Below, one piece after another: positions 8,338 to 18,324 of a stretch of DNA of 64,000 nucleotides; position 1 is the first letter of the stretch; each line of letters begins with the position of its first letter. Below the pieces are notes generated by a model that worked only from the letters and a program-made list of their open reading frames with translations, did no database searches and was not told the origin of the DNA. The DNA comes from JAJDAT01 sp964570665 (GTDB lineage Bacteria > Nitrospinota > Nitrospinia > Nitrospinales > JAJDAT01): NCBI GenBank assembly GCA_964570665.1, contig CAZMZH010000007.1:62001-126000 (forward strand). Direction: 5' to 3'. Made by a program: the position numbers and the translations under genes.

Positions 8338-10389
8338 TTGTTTCGACTAAACACAAAAAAAACCTTATCTATCTTGATTCAAGCCTTTTTGGGTTTAATC
8401 TTCGCCTGGTTATTAAGCGAAGGTCTTTATGCATTTAAAAATAGAAACAACTGGGTCTCTCTTGGCACTCACTTCGATTCTCATCTCGGTTGGGTAAATA
8501 CTCCTAACTATACCTATACGTCCAATGGGATTAATTACACTTCAAATAAAATGGGGTTCCGGTCGCCGCCTATCGACCCTTCAGCAGATCATATCTTAAT
8601 CCTGGGAGATTCTGTCGCTTATGGAGCTGGAGTTAAAGAAGATGAAACGATATCGTCTTTATTGAATAAAAGTTTTCCCCAGTATCAAACCGTTAATATG
8701 GCAACACCTGGCTATGGAGTAGATCAATACTACTTGCTCCTCAAAAGGTTTGTTGAAAAAACCCGTCCCAAAATCATCATTACGATGCTTTACACTGGAA
8801 ATGATATTGCTGATACCAGTAGCGAAAGTTTATTTGGAATTAGCAAACCTCTTTTTAAAACGCATAATGGAAAATTAGTTAATTTAAATCCCGAAATATC
8901 CAGACTTTCTTGTCAAAACTTTTTTACTCGAAGTTGGACAAATAAGTTAATCTCATCAATAAAACTTCAAAACGTTTTATGTAAAAACCGAGAGCTTGAT
9001 TTTCCTGCCGTTCAAATAACGATTAAAAACTTATTCCAACAAATTCATAACGCTGGTAATAATCAAAATGCGGATACAATATTTGTTTTATCCCCCACCT
9101 TAACGGGTAGTCAATGGCTAAATTGCTATTGGAAAGGAAAACCGGATAACTGCCAGAACTTGGATAGCGGATTTCATCAAAATTATAGGAACTTAAAAGA
9201 ACTATTAGAAGAAAGCGGATTGCCTTTTTTAGATTTAAACAACTCATTCTTATTAGATGAAAATAAATCGATAGGTAAACTCTCTAATTTATATAACCAC
9301 AGCGGTAAAGACTTTCATCACTATTCCGTCAAGGGGAATCGCTTTGTCGCAAATGCTTTAGCAGAGTTTATAAAAAATGATTTAAAGAAACTAAAACCAA
9401 AGAAAACAATAAAACCTCTTTTTCCGGAAGCAAACAAGAAAAAAAGAATCGCTTTTAACGCAATTAAAAAAGGGGAATATAAAAGTTCCCTTGAATTACT
9501 AAGAGAAATTAGTAATCAATATCCAGAGCACTCGGAATTATATTTTTTAAAAGGTTTATCCTTTAGAGGTCTAAAGCTCCACAATCAAGCTTTGGAGGCC
9601 TTTCAAAAAGCTACCCAATTAAATCCAGAAGATTTTCAAAGTCATAATTTGATAGGTTTGACTAATCTAAAAACGGAACGGCATCTTAAGGCAATTGAGG
9701 CTTTTAAAAAATCTCTGATATTCAAGCCCGATTTTGCAGACGGACATTTTAATTTAGCGTTAGCTTTAGAAAAAATTGGGAAAGGAAATCAAGCCATAAT
9801 ACATATGAGGTTGTCTAAAAACTTATTCCAAAAATCGAAAAATAATTTAATGGCCGGTTTGGCGCAAAGAGAAATAAATTCTTATTCAATTAAATATAAA
9901 ATTTCATCCCCACCAAGAAAAGACGATTTTCTAGCCAATAGGCTCTCTTACTTGTCGCAAATCAAAAAATTGCAAACAACATTAACCCATTATCCTAAAG
10001 ATTTAGACCGCCGCTATCAATTAGCGCAAAAATATTTAGATACAGAGCAATTGGAATTAGCGCAATCGGAATTTGAGAACTTATTAAACCTCTATCCTAC
10101 AGGAGCTTTAATATGGAATGATTTAGGTTATCTATTGATAAAGTTGAACCGTTTTGAGGAAGCGGCCATAAAGTTTAAAATGGCGCTGGAATTAAACCCC
10201 GATTTCGCAAACGCCCATTTTAATTTAGCTACGGTTATGGAAAAACTTGGAGAAAAAGAAAAAGCCATTAATCACCTTGAGAAAGCATTGGCTTTTTATC
10301 GCCGATTTGATAACAAAAAATTCGCCAAACTTTCCGAAGAAGCGTTAATTAGATTATCTAAATCCGGCAAATTTAATTCTCAAAATTAA
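8338..10389 (+). CDS. membrane-anchored SGNH-hydrolase/TPR fusion protein
   Basis: A 683-residue protein with one N-terminal transmembrane segment (about residues 9-30), then an SGNH/GDSL-like hydrolase domain and a TPR region. The hydrolase shows block I ILGDSVAYG (Ser92), a glycine block GYGVDQ, the block III asparagine in TGNDI and a terminal D-x-x-H-type segment, KDFHHYS (near residue 320). TPR units fall at roughly 375-500 and 570-660. The start is TTG with AGGA seven bases upstream; no ATG would keep the membrane anchor. SGNH domains of this layout often deacetylate or deacylate extracellular glycans, which is inference here. Its stop codon overlaps the duplicated clpB tail at 10386. 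Confidence 0.8.
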   Translation: MFRLNTKKTLSILIQAFLGLIFAWLLSEGLYAFKNRNNWVSLGTHFDSHLGWVNTPNYTYTSNGINYTSNKMGFRSPPIDPSADHILILGDSVAYGAGVKEDETISSLLNKSFPQYQTVNMATPGYGVDQYYLLLKRFVEKTRPKIIITMLYTGNDIADTSSESLFGISKPLFKTHNGKLVNLNPEISRLSCQNFFTRSWTNKLISSIKLQNVLCKNRELDFPAVQITIKNLFQQIHNAGNNQNADTIFVLSPTLTGSQWLNCYWKGKPDNCQNLDSGFHQNYRNLKELLEESGLPFLDLNNSFLLDENKSIGKLSNLYNHSGKDFHHYSVKGNRFVANALAEFIKNDLKKLKPKKTIKPLFPEANKKKRIAFNAIKKGEYKSSLELLREISNQYPEHSELYFLKGLSFRGLKLHNQALEAFQKATQLNPEDFQSHNLIGLTNLKTERHLKAIEAFKKSLIFKPDFADGHFNLALALEKIGKGNQAIIHMRLSKNLFQKSKNNLMAGLAQREINSYSIKYKISSPPRKDDFLANRLSYLSQIKKLQTTLTHYPKDLDRRYQLAQKYLDTEQLELAQSEFENLLNLYPTGALIWNDLGYLLIKLNRFEEAAIKFKMALELNPDFANAHFNLATVMEKLGEKEKAINHLEKALAFYRRFDNKKFAKLSEEALIRLSKSGKFNSQN

Positions 10390-10458
10390 TTTTGAAAAAT
10401 AAAACCGCCCTTTCCATCAACGCTTACCTTTACCTGATCGCCTTCTTTAAATATTTCC
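10386..10458 (-). repeat. direct-repeat copy of the clpB 3' tail
   Basis: About 72 bp matching the last codons and the stop of clpB (25398-25470) in the same orientation, with two substitutions and a one-base shift near the right end. Read on the minus strand it still encodes a ClpB-like C-terminus ending in GGFIFQN, with Thr and Asn replaced by Lys. The stop codon of the SGNH/TPR gene lies within its first bases. The two copies bracket the porin and double-phosphorelay region. Confidence 0.92.
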
Positions 10459-10610
10459 TTTTAGTCCCCTTTTTATAACCATTTTAACCATCTAATTTAC
10501 ATGGAAAGTTATAAAAATTTTTCTATGCTTTTAAATATAAAAAATTATATAATGCTGCAACAAAATTGTAACCAAAATGTTATTTACTTATACATTTACC
10601 GGAGACTTTA

Positions 10611-11825
10611 ATGAAACGGTTGTTTTTCTTAATTCTTGTTTTCCCTATAACTTTGACCTATTCCAACGTTTGGGCTCTAAATGGCACTCAACTCATCGCC
10701 TTTTCGGCCATGCACGAAGGAATTGCTGGTGGCGGCACGGCATTGCCTCTTGATTATAGTTCCATGGTGAACAACCCAGCGGGACTGACTGAATTGCCTC
10801 AGTCAGCGAGCTTTAACCAGTTTTTGGCATTCCCGGTTAATCAAAGTAATACTTCAGCAACCCCAATTGGTAATCCATCACTCGGGAACCAGTTTAGTAA
10901 CGACGATAACGTCTACCTCCCCGGAGGAGGTTTCATCGTGAAAACACCTTGGTTGCGAAGCCGAGTAACTCTTGGTATGTCTATTTTGGCAACTTCAGGC
11001 TTTGCCGTCGATTACGAGTCACCGAGGTTGAATCCCGCATTACTATCCGGAGACCAAAACTACGATACTCATACTCTTTACGGAGTTTTTAAAATACTTC
11101 CCACAATCGCTTTTGAGGTTAACGATCAATTCTCGATTGGAGTGACTCTACATATTAATAGAACTCAATTGGAGACTGATTTTAGTACAGGAGCGGCTGG
11201 AGGTTTTGTTCAAACTGCGGGGCGTTCCCGTTTAGATTTCTCTTGGGGGGTTGGCGCAGGAATAGGCGTTCTTTATAAACCATCTGAAAAACTATCATTC
11301 GGAGTTAACTATGTATCCGAACAATATATTGAAGATTATGAACGTTATAAAGATATCTTGCCAATTGGAATGAACCTTCCCCAGCAATTAAATACCGGAA
11401 TGGCATTATCTCTCAAAAAAAATCTGATCGTTACGGGAGATTTTAAGTGGATCAATTGGGAAGGTTCTAAGGGTGGTACAGGAGCGTCTTTAGGAGAAGG
11501 CGGGTTTGGTTGGCAAGATCAATATATCGGAATTCTTGGAATACAGTGGGGCGTCGCTGAAAATCTAATATTGAGCGCCGGATTTAACCATGGCCGTTCG
11601 TCCATCCCAGAAGAATCGTTGTTTACTAACATTTTGGCCCCTACTATTTCAGAGAATCATCTTGCATTTGGAGTCGGATATTTCGTCAACACCTGGATGC
11701 GTTTGGACGCTTCTTACTCGCATACCTTTAAAAATACCGTGACCGATAACGCCACGACAACCGGAGGAGCTTTTGCAAGTCTGGCAGTGGATCAAGTTCA
11801 AGTAGAAGCGACTATTAATTTTTAG
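10611..11825 (+). CDS. FadL/OmpP1/TodX-family outer-membrane transport protein
   Basis: A 404-residue outer-membrane beta-barrel of the FadL family, which imports long-chain fatty acids or other hydrophobic compounds. A Sec signal peptide (cleavage near VWA-LNG) is followed by the family N-terminal hatch features GTALPLDYSSMVNNPAGL. Many alternating-residue beta strands follow, and the chain ends in an aromatic C-terminal strand (VEATINF). A CCGGAG Shine-Dalgarno sequence precedes the ATG. It is the first gene of the region bracketed by the clpB-tail repeats, and the two-component genes follow 44 bp later. Its substrate might be linked to what the kinases sense, but that is conjecture. Confidence 0.88.
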   Translation: MKRLFFLILVFPITLTYSNVWALNGTQLIAFSAMHEGIAGGGTALPLDYSSMVNNPAGLTELPQSASFNQFLAFPVNQSNTSATPIGNPSLGNQFSNDDNVYLPGGGFIVKTPWLRSRVTLGMSILATSGFAVDYESPRLNPALLSGDQNYDTHTLYGVFKILPTIAFEVNDQFSIGVTLHINRTQLETDFSTGAAGGFVQTAGRSRLDFSWGVGAGIGVLYKPSEKLSFGVNYVSEQYIEDYERYKDILPIGMNLPQQLNTGMALSLKKNLIVTGDFKWINWEGSKGGTGASLGEGGFGWQDQYIGILGIQWGVAENLILSAGFNHGRSSIPEESLFTNILAPTISENHLAFGVGYFVNTWMRLDASYSHTFKNTVTDNATTTGGAFASLAVDQVQVEATINF

Positions 11826-11869
11826 TGTGGGTCTAATACGTTTAATGACGATTCGTTTAAATTATAAAT

Positions 11870-13138
11870 ATGAATAAAGCGCTGCTATCAAAATCTTTTA
11901 ACGAAACCCAAAAACATAGGTTCACTCTTCGTTTTTTCGATTCCGATTTAGAAAAAGGGTTCCAGGCTCATATTTTTCAATCCCGACTGGTCCAATTGCG
12001 CGTAGCGATGCCGCTTGGAGCGTTTATGTATAGTATTTATGGGTATGTGGATCAATTAATCACTCCTGAATTGATGGCAACGTCATTAACAATTAGATCT
12101 GGAATTGTTTTTCCCTATTTAATGATAATTTTATTTTTTTCTTTTTCCAGGACTTTTGAAAAATATTGGATTTTTCTAACTGGCTTCGGCGGTTTAATGG
12201 CCACAATAGGTACGGCGTGCATTGTAACGATGTCCAATGAAACGGGGAAAATCATTATTACCGACATATTTACCTACATCAATTTTTGGATTTTGCTGTT
12301 GACAGGACTGCCTTTTTTTTCGGCTATAAAATTTACTTTAATTTCCCTTTCGATTTTTGAAATAAATTTTTTGCTTTATCCTTACCCGCAAGAGTTTTTC
12401 ATTAGCCACAATTTTTTTCTCTGGATAGGTTTTATTTTGGGAGCTATCCCAGCTTATTTAGTGGAACTTCAATCTCGAAGAGCTTTCATAAACTTACTGA
12501 CAATTGAAAAGGAAGTTGAAGAACGTAAACAGGCTGAAAAATCTCTTAAATCCAATCAAGAAATACTTGAAAAAATGAATACTGAATTGGAAACCCAAAA
12601 TTGGTTCAAATTGGGTTTAACTGAACTCAACGCATCAATGCAGGGCGAACAAGATATTCATGAATTAGGAAAAAATATTCTTACTGCAACAACTGGTTTT
12701 TTAAAAGTTCCAAAAGGGGCGATTTTTATTTCCACTTCGGAAAATTCTTTGGATCGGATAGCCAACCATGCCTATTCGATTAATGGGGATAGCAAAAACA
12801 CTTTCAAGTTTGGCGAGGGTCTGGTTGGACAAGCGGCAGTTAGCGGCAACTCAATTATCATTAACGACATTGCCAAGGATCACGGTATCGCCTTTGGCAT
12901 AGGCGAGTTGCCTGCTGGCGGAATTTTAGTTTATCCACTTATGATTAAGAATCAAGTTGTAGGCGTTATTGAACTAATTTCGTTTGAACCATTTTCTGAA
13001 AATCAAAAGAAATGGGTTGAAGAAGCTTCAAAAATAATCGCCCTTAGTATACATACAGGATTGCATATGGCGGAGAATTCTCTTATGCAAGATGTGGATA
13101 CAATTCTAAATCAAGAGTTTAAATTTAACAGCGATTGA
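11870..13138 (+). CDS. membrane protein with C-terminal GAF domain
   Basis: A 422-residue signalling protein. About five to six hydrophobic helices occupy residues 40-205, a charged coiled coil 205-245, and a GAF domain 245-405 (for example LVGQAAVSG and a GVIELISFEPFS segment). It lacks any kinase, cyclase or effector domain. The GAF domain closely resembles that of the next gene's kinase, so it may be a sensory partner or the detached input half of an ancestral kinase. It lies 32 bp upstream of the kinase gene on the same strand, consistent with an operon. Confidence 0.75.
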   Translation: MNKALLSKSFNETQKHRFTLRFFDSDLEKGFQAHIFQSRLVQLRVAMPLGAFMYSIYGYVDQLITPELMATSLTIRSGIVFPYLMIILFFSFSRTFEKYWIFLTGFGGLMATIGTACIVTMSNETGKIIITDIFTYINFWILLLTGLPFFSAIKFTLISLSIFEINFLLYPYPQEFFISHNFFLWIGFILGAIPAYLVELQSRRAFINLLTIEKEVEERKQAEKSLKSNQEILEKMNTELETQNWFKLGLTELNASMQGEQDIHELGKNILTATTGFLKVPKGAIFISTSENSLDRIANHAYSINGDSKNTFKFGEGLVGQAAVSGNSIIINDIAKDHGIAFGIGELPAGGILVYPLMIKNQVVGVIELISFEPFSENQKKWVEEASKIIALSIHTGLHMAENSLMQDVDTILNQEFKFNSD

Positions 13139-13170
13139 ACAGCCATTGTCTATTTTGAAGGTTAAATTAA

Positions 13171-16100
13171 ATGTCGATCGGTAAAACATTTAAATATTTA
13201 TTCACAATCATGTTAATTCTGTTCGTCGTAACCGCATTTTCCGTGTACGAATTGAATGTCGCTATCGAGGAAGAACATAAGGCCAAAGAACGTCAAAAAG
13301 AGTTGTATCAACTTGGCCTTAATTTGGCAAAAGGCTCGGATTATTTAACTAACGAAATTCGGAGCTACGTTCAATTTGGAGAACGAATCCACTTCGATAA
13401 TTTTTGGTTGGAAGTAAAAGTCACCAAAAGCAGAGATAAAGCGGTATCGAGGCTCAAAGAGTTGGGCGTTTCCCTGAAAGACTTTGAGATCCTACAAAAA
13501 GCAAAGAGTTATTCCGATAATTTAATTCAAGTTGAAAACGATGCGATGGATGCTGTCGCTAAAAAAGATTTCGACAAAGCTAGAAAATTAGTTTTCGGAG
13601 ATTTTTATAGAGATCAAAAGGGCCTCATTATGGGGAAGATTAGCCAATTTCAAGAATCCATAAATTTAAAAGCTCGTAATGAGAGCGTTTCTGCTAGAAA
13701 TCAAGCTCATTTCTTCAAAATCATAACGAATATTTCCCTATTATTTTCTGGTCTATTCGTCATTGTTACTTTTTATTTTATTGCCATCAAACGATTGATA
13801 GATCCTCTAATTAGCCTATCCAATATCATGAAACGTTTGGCGAACGAAGACACTTCTATGAATATTCCGTCACTTTCAAGGACCGACGAGGTTGGGGATA
13901 TGGCTTCAGCGATTCACGTGTTTAAAGAAAATACGACAAAACGACTGGAAGCGGAAAAAATAGTAAATCAAAAGCAAAAAACGACAGAAAAGAAAAATTT
14001 ATTTGATTCAGGGTTGCACGCTTTAAGTCAAGCCATGCATGGCAAACAAGAAATCGCTGAATTATCCAATAATATTCTCACCTCGATTATTTTCTTTTTA
14101 GAACTTCCAATGGGAGCTATCTTTGTCAAGTCCTCACCTAATACATTAAAAAGATTGGCCAGCTATGCTTATCCCTTGATTGAGGATCAATCCGATGAAA
14201 TTCCTTTAGGTTCGGGTTTGATAGGCCAAGTGGCTGTTTCTTCAAAATCAATGATCGTTGAAGAGGTTACACAATTGGCATCCATCAAGTTAGGCGCGGG
14301 AAATATGCCCGCCACTAGCGCTTTTATTTGTCCTCTAATCTACAACGAAGAAACGGTTGGAGTGTTAGAAGTTTTTTCTACCCAAAAATTTACGTCGGAT
14401 CAAAAAGAATGGATAGAAGAAGCTTCTACAACAATTGCTATTGGACTTCGTACCGGTTTGGATTTCGAAGAACGTCAAAAAAATCAAATTGAATTGAAGA
14501 AGGCGCAAGAAAGAGCCGAAGAGGCAAATCTAGCCAAAGGCGATTTTCTCGCCAATATGAGTCATGAAATCCGGACTCCTATGAATGCTATTATTGGCAT
14601 GAGTATTCTTGCGCTAAAGCAAGAACTTACGCCAAAGCTTCATAACTATCTAACTAAAATCCAGACTTCAGCAAACGCCTTATTAGGTCTCATTAACGAC
14701 ATCCTCGATTTTTCAAAAATCGAAGCGGGCAAACTGGATATGGAAAAGATTAGTTTTCAACTAGACGAAGTATTGGATAATTTATCGACGTTGGTTACGC
14801 TGAAGGCGGAAGAAAAAGGATTGGAAGTTTTATTTTCCGTAGATAGAAACGTTCCAAGATCATTGATGGGAGATCCGCTCCGTATAGGGCAAATTTTAAC
14901 CAACCTAGCCAATAATGCGGTTAAGTTCACGGAAAAAGGAGAAATTATCGTTAAAATCCGTTGTTTGAACAAAGACCTTGGAATGGCCGAATTGGAGTTT
15001 TCCGTTCAAGATACCGGAATTGGGTTGACCGAAGAACAGATTGGAAAATTGTTCAAATCATTCAGTCAGGCCGACGCCTCTACAACTCGAAAATACGGAG
15101 GAACCGGGCTTGGATTGACCATTTCAAAACGCCTTGTGGAAATGATGGATGGAGAAATTTGGGTAGAGAGCGAATATGGTAAAGGTAGCAGCTTTATATT
15201 CACAGGCTTATTCGAAATAGAGAAAGACGATAAAAAAGATCGACTTACACTTTCTCAGGATTTACAAAATATGAACGTTTTGATCGTAGACGACAACGAC
15301 GCTGCGAGAGAAATATTAGAGGACGCCTTAGCATCTTTCTCTTTACATGTTTCAATGGCTTCTTCAGGTTCGGAATGTATTTCAATGGTGGAGTCCGCCG
15401 ACCAGGACAGTCCATTTGATCTCATAGTCATGGATTGGAAAATGCCAGGTATGGACGGCATTGAAGCATCTAGAAAAATAAAAAACCATCCCGATTTAAA
15501 GAAAATTCCAAAAATTATTATGTTGACGGCTTATGGCGGCGAACAGATCGCCAAGCAAGCGGATGAAATTTCCATAGAAGGATTAATGGTCAAACCTATG
15601 AATCCTTCCACCTTATTAGACACTATTATGGAAGTTTTTGGTGAAAAGGTTACGGGCGATAAATACTCAAAATCATCGGCTAAAAGTTCTCAACAAGTGG
15701 AAGGCTTGGATAAAATTCAAGGAGCTCGTGTTTTATTAGCGGAAGACAACGAAATCAATCAAGAGATTGCGATAGAGCTTTTAGAGGAAATTGGACTCAA
15801 CATCACAGTCGCTAATAATGGTCGTGAAGCCGTTGATTGCGCCGAACGAGAGGAGTTTGATTGCATTTTAATGGATATGCAGATGCCCGAGTTAGACGGT
15901 TACGAAGCGACAGGGATCTTGCGTAAAAACCAACGTTTCCAAAAAATGCCCATCATAGCTATGACTGCCAATGCAATGGCCGGCGATCGCGAGAAATGTT
16001 TGGAAGCTGGTATGGACGACCATGTGTCAAAACCTATCAATACGAAAGAACTGTTTGGCGCTTTGGTTAAATGGATTCCATCTCGCCAACAAAGCGAATC

Positions 16101-16986
16101 GCCCATCCCTGCCCAGCAAGAGCCGTCTCAAATAAAAACGGAAAACAAAAGCTCCCTTCCCGCGCAACTTCCGGGATTAGATATTAAAGCTGGAATGATT
16201 GTTGTTACCGGAAAAGAAAAACTTTATAGAAAACTATTAAGAAAGTTTCTCGAAGATTTTTCCAACGCAACAAAGGAACTTCAAAAATTCTGGGACAATG
16301 GGGATAGTGAACAAGCGGAAAGATACGCCCATACTATTAAAGGAGTTTCCGCCAATATTGGAGCCAAGAAACTACAGGAGACGGCCGGAGAAATAGAAAC
16401 CGCAATTAGAGAAAAAATCTTAGTTAATAAAGATACGTTATTGAAACAATTTGATTTGGATCTAATAGAATTACTAGAAACCTTAACTCAATTGCAACCG
16501 TTAGAAAAGACTTCCATCGAAATCGATTATTCTAAAATTAAATTTCCTTCCGAGCTGTTGACGTCGCTCAAAAACGCAGTAGATTTTGGGAGTTACGACG
16601 AGATAGTGGATAGTTATGAGGAATTGGCTAAACTGTCCCCATATGGAAAAGAATTGGTCCAAAAATTAAAATCTATTAATCAAGGAACTCTTTTGCAAGA
16701 AATGTCAAAAATTCTAAACGCGTTAGAAAAAAATATCGATTCGGAAACTGATCCAAAAATTTTAGTGGAAACCTTGAAACAACTGGAATCTCCTTTAAAA
16801 GCAAGAAGACCCAAAAAATGCGCTCCAATACTGGAAAAAATTTTAAGTCTAGTCTGGCCTTGTGATCTGGAAAACGATATTAAAGAATTACAAAAACAAA
16901 TCGATAATTACGAATACAAAGAAGCTAAATCTAATTTAGATTCAATTCTTCAATCTTTAGAGGAGCGAAGCCTCAAAGATGGATGA
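13171..16986 (+). CDS. hybrid sensor histidine kinase (GAF-HisKA-HATPase-REC-REC-HPt)
   Basis: A 1271-residue inner-membrane hybrid kinase. Two transmembrane helices (about 8-28 and 183-207) flank a helical periplasmic sensor, followed by HAMP (about 208-262) and a GAF domain (about 275-425). The HisKA box contains MSHEIRTPMNAIIG with phospho-accepting His465. Then come HATPase_c, a first receiver (Asp755 in MDWKMPGMDG), a second receiver (Asp902 in MDMQMPELDG) and an HPt domain (His1054 in AHTIKG). A conserved tail of about 190 residues is shared only with the second kinase (18325). The stop overlaps the start of the response-regulator gene by 8 bp, so the two are translationally coupled. 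Confidence 0.92.
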   Translation: MSIGKTFKYLFTIMLILFVVTAFSVYELNVAIEEEHKAKERQKELYQLGLNLAKGSDYLTNEIRSYVQFGERIHFDNFWLEVKVTKSRDKAVSRLKELGVSLKDFEILQKAKSYSDNLIQVENDAMDAVAKKDFDKARKLVFGDFYRDQKGLIMGKISQFQESINLKARNESVSARNQAHFFKIITNISLLFSGLFVIVTFYFIAIKRLIDPLISLSNIMKRLANEDTSMNIPSLSRTDEVGDMASAIHVFKENTTKRLEAEKIVNQKQKTTEKKNLFDSGLHALSQAMHGKQEIAELSNNILTSIIFFLELPMGAIFVKSSPNTLKRLASYAYPLIEDQSDEIPLGSGLIGQVAVSSKSMIVEEVTQLASIKLGAGNMPATSAFICPLIYNEETVGVLEVFSTQKFTSDQKEWIEEASTTIAIGLRTGLDFEERQKNQIELKKAQERAEEANLAKGDFLANMSHEIRTPMNAIIGMSILALKQELTPKLHNYLTKIQTSANALLGLINDILDFSKIEAGKLDMEKISFQLDEVLDNLSTLVTLKAEEKGLEVLFSVDRNVPRSLMGDPLRIGQILTNLANNAVKFTEKGEIIVKIRCLNKDLGMAELEFSVQDTGIGLTEEQIGKLFKSFSQADASTTRKYGGTGLGLTISKRLVEMMDGEIWVESEYGKGSSFIFTGLFEIEKDDKKDRLTLSQDLQNMNVLIVDDNDAAREILEDALASFSLHVSMASSGSECISMVESADQDSPFDLIVMDWKMPGMDGIEASRKIKNHPDLKKIPKIIMLTAYGGEQIAKQADEISIEGLMVKPMNPSTLLDTIMEVFGEKVTGDKYSKSSAKSSQQVEGLDKIQGARVLLAEDNEINQEIAIELLEEIGLNITVANNGREAVDCAEREEFDCILMDMQMPELDGYEATGILRKNQRFQKMPIIAMTANAMAGDREKCLEAGMDDHVSKPINTKELFGALVKWIPSRQQSESPIPAQQEPSQIKTENKSSLPAQLPGLDIKAGMIVVTGKEKLYRKLLRKFLEDFSNATKELQKFWDNGDSEQAERYAHTIKGVSANIGAKKLQETAGEIETAIREKILVNKDTLLKQFDLDLIELLETLTQLQPLEKTSIEIDYSKIKFPSELLTSLKNAVDFGSYDEIVDSYEELAKLSPYGKELVQKLKSINQGTLLQEMSKILNALEKNIDSETDPKILVETLKQLESPLKARRPKKCAPILEKILSLVWPCDLENDIKELQKQIDNYEYKEAKSNLDSILQSLEERSLKDG

Positions 16987-18256
16987 TTTAAGCGAAGCCA
17001 CTATTTTAGTGGTGGATGACGCTAAAGCTAATATTGATATATTAGTTGAAACTTTGGGCGAAGAATACGACGTCATATTCGCTACCGATGGCGAATCGGC
17101 TCTTGAAATACTCGAGGAAGAAAACCCCGATCTCATTTTACTCGATGTAATGATGCCAGGTATTGACGGCTTTGAAACCTGCCGCAGAATAAAGAGCGAT
17201 CTAAAAACTAAACATATACCCGTTATCTTTGTTACTGCAAAGACGGAAACGGTAGATATATTAGAGGGGTTTGGCGTTGGCGGTGTAGATTACATCACCA
17301 AGCCATTTCAATTTGAAGAAGTTTACGTTCGCATTCAAACCCATTTGGAATTGCATTTTTTAAGAAAAAAAGAAGAAGAAAGAATGAAATCAACAATGTC
17401 TCGGTACCTGGGGTCGGACTTAGTCGAAACGCTGATGGAGTCCGGCAACGAAGTTATGAAGACAACCAATCAGGATGTCACGATTCTTTTTTCCGATATT
17501 CGAGGATTCACTTCGTTAACTGAAGAACTGGGCGCGGAGGGAACCGTTAACTTGTTGAATGAATATTTTTCTCTGATGGTGGATTGTATTCATAAAGAAA
17601 AAGGCATGTTGGATAAGTTTATGGGTGACGCCATTATGGCAATTTATGGCGCCCCTATCGCTTTTGAAGATCATGCAGACCGTGGGGTTTGTTCGGCTCT
17701 TTTGATGATCAAATCCCTAAAAATGTTTAACCAAATAAGAAAAAAGTCCGGATTAGAACCCATTCATATTGGAATTGGATTAAACTCAGCTCCAGTGGTA
17801 CTTGGAAATATCGGGTCTCAAGTAAGAATGGAATATACGGTCATTGGAGATGGGGTGAACATGGCCGCCAGACTCGAAAGCGCCTGCAAAATATATGGCG
17901 CGCCCCTCTTAATCAGCGAATATACCCAAAAAGAATTAAAGGGTAATTATTTATTAAGACAGGTTGATCGTGTTTATTTAAAAGGTAAGGCGAAACCTAG
18001 AAGAGTTTTTGAAGTTTTGGATCATCATACGGAAGAATCATTCCCTAATATGCATAAACTCATACCTATATTTGAACAAGGTTTGAAGGAGTTTCAATTT
18101 GGAAAATGGGAAACTGCTCTACAAGCGTTTGAAGAATCTTTACATTTAAATCCAAACGATATGGTATCCACTCTATATATTGAACGTTGCAATTTAATGA
18201 TTGAATTTCCTCTTGAAGAAACTTGGGAAGGTATTTGGACAATGGAAACAAAATAG
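16979..18256 (+). CDS. response regulator with class III adenylate/guanylate cyclase output
   Basis: A 425-residue regulator. The N-terminal receiver (about 8-125, phospho-accepting Asp56 in LILLDVMMPGIDG) is joined by a basic coiled linker to a class III nucleotide cyclase domain (about 160-350). The cyclase shows the metal-binding ILFSDIRGFTSLTEEL and KFMGDAIMAIYGAP blocks. A short TPR-like tail (ALQAFEESLHLNPND) follows. It should make cAMP or cGMP when the upstream phosphorelay is active; I cannot decide base specificity. The start lies inside the kinase's last codons. Its final 44 bp are repeated exactly at 25351-25394. Confidence 0.9.
   Translation: MDDLSEATILVVDDAKANIDILVETLGEEYDVIFATDGESALEILEEENPDLILLDVMMPGIDGFETCRRIKSDLKTKHIPVIFVTAKTETVDILEGFGVGGVDYITKPFQFEEVYVRIQTHLELHFLRKKEEERMKSTMSRYLGSDLVETLMESGNEVMKTTNQDVTILFSDIRGFTSLTEELGAEGTVNLLNEYFSLMVDCIHKEKGMLDKFMGDAIMAIYGAPIAFEDHADRGVCSALLMIKSLKMFNQIRKKSGLEPIHIGIGLNSAPVVLGNIGSQVRMEYTVIGDGVNMAARLESACKIYGAPLLISEYTQKELKGNYLLRQVDRVYLKGKAKPRRVFEVLDHHTEESFPNMHKLIPIFEQGLKEFQFGKWETALQAFEESLHLNPNDMVSTLYIERCNLMIEFPLEETWEGIWTMETK
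18212..18255 (+). repeat. 44-bp direct repeat, cyclase 3' tail (left copy)
   Basis: The last codons of the cyclase gene (encoding LEETWEGIWTMETK and the first two bases of the stop) match 25351-25394 base for base. The surrounding paralogous regulator genes are only about three-quarters identical, so the repeat is younger than the divergence of the two modules. The copies bracket the second kinase-regulator module. Confidence 0.95.
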
Positions 18257-18324
18257 ATTTTTAGCGATTTATAGAAACAAGTTTTGAAACTTATTTAGAA
18301 CAATTAAGGTAAGTAAGGTTTTTA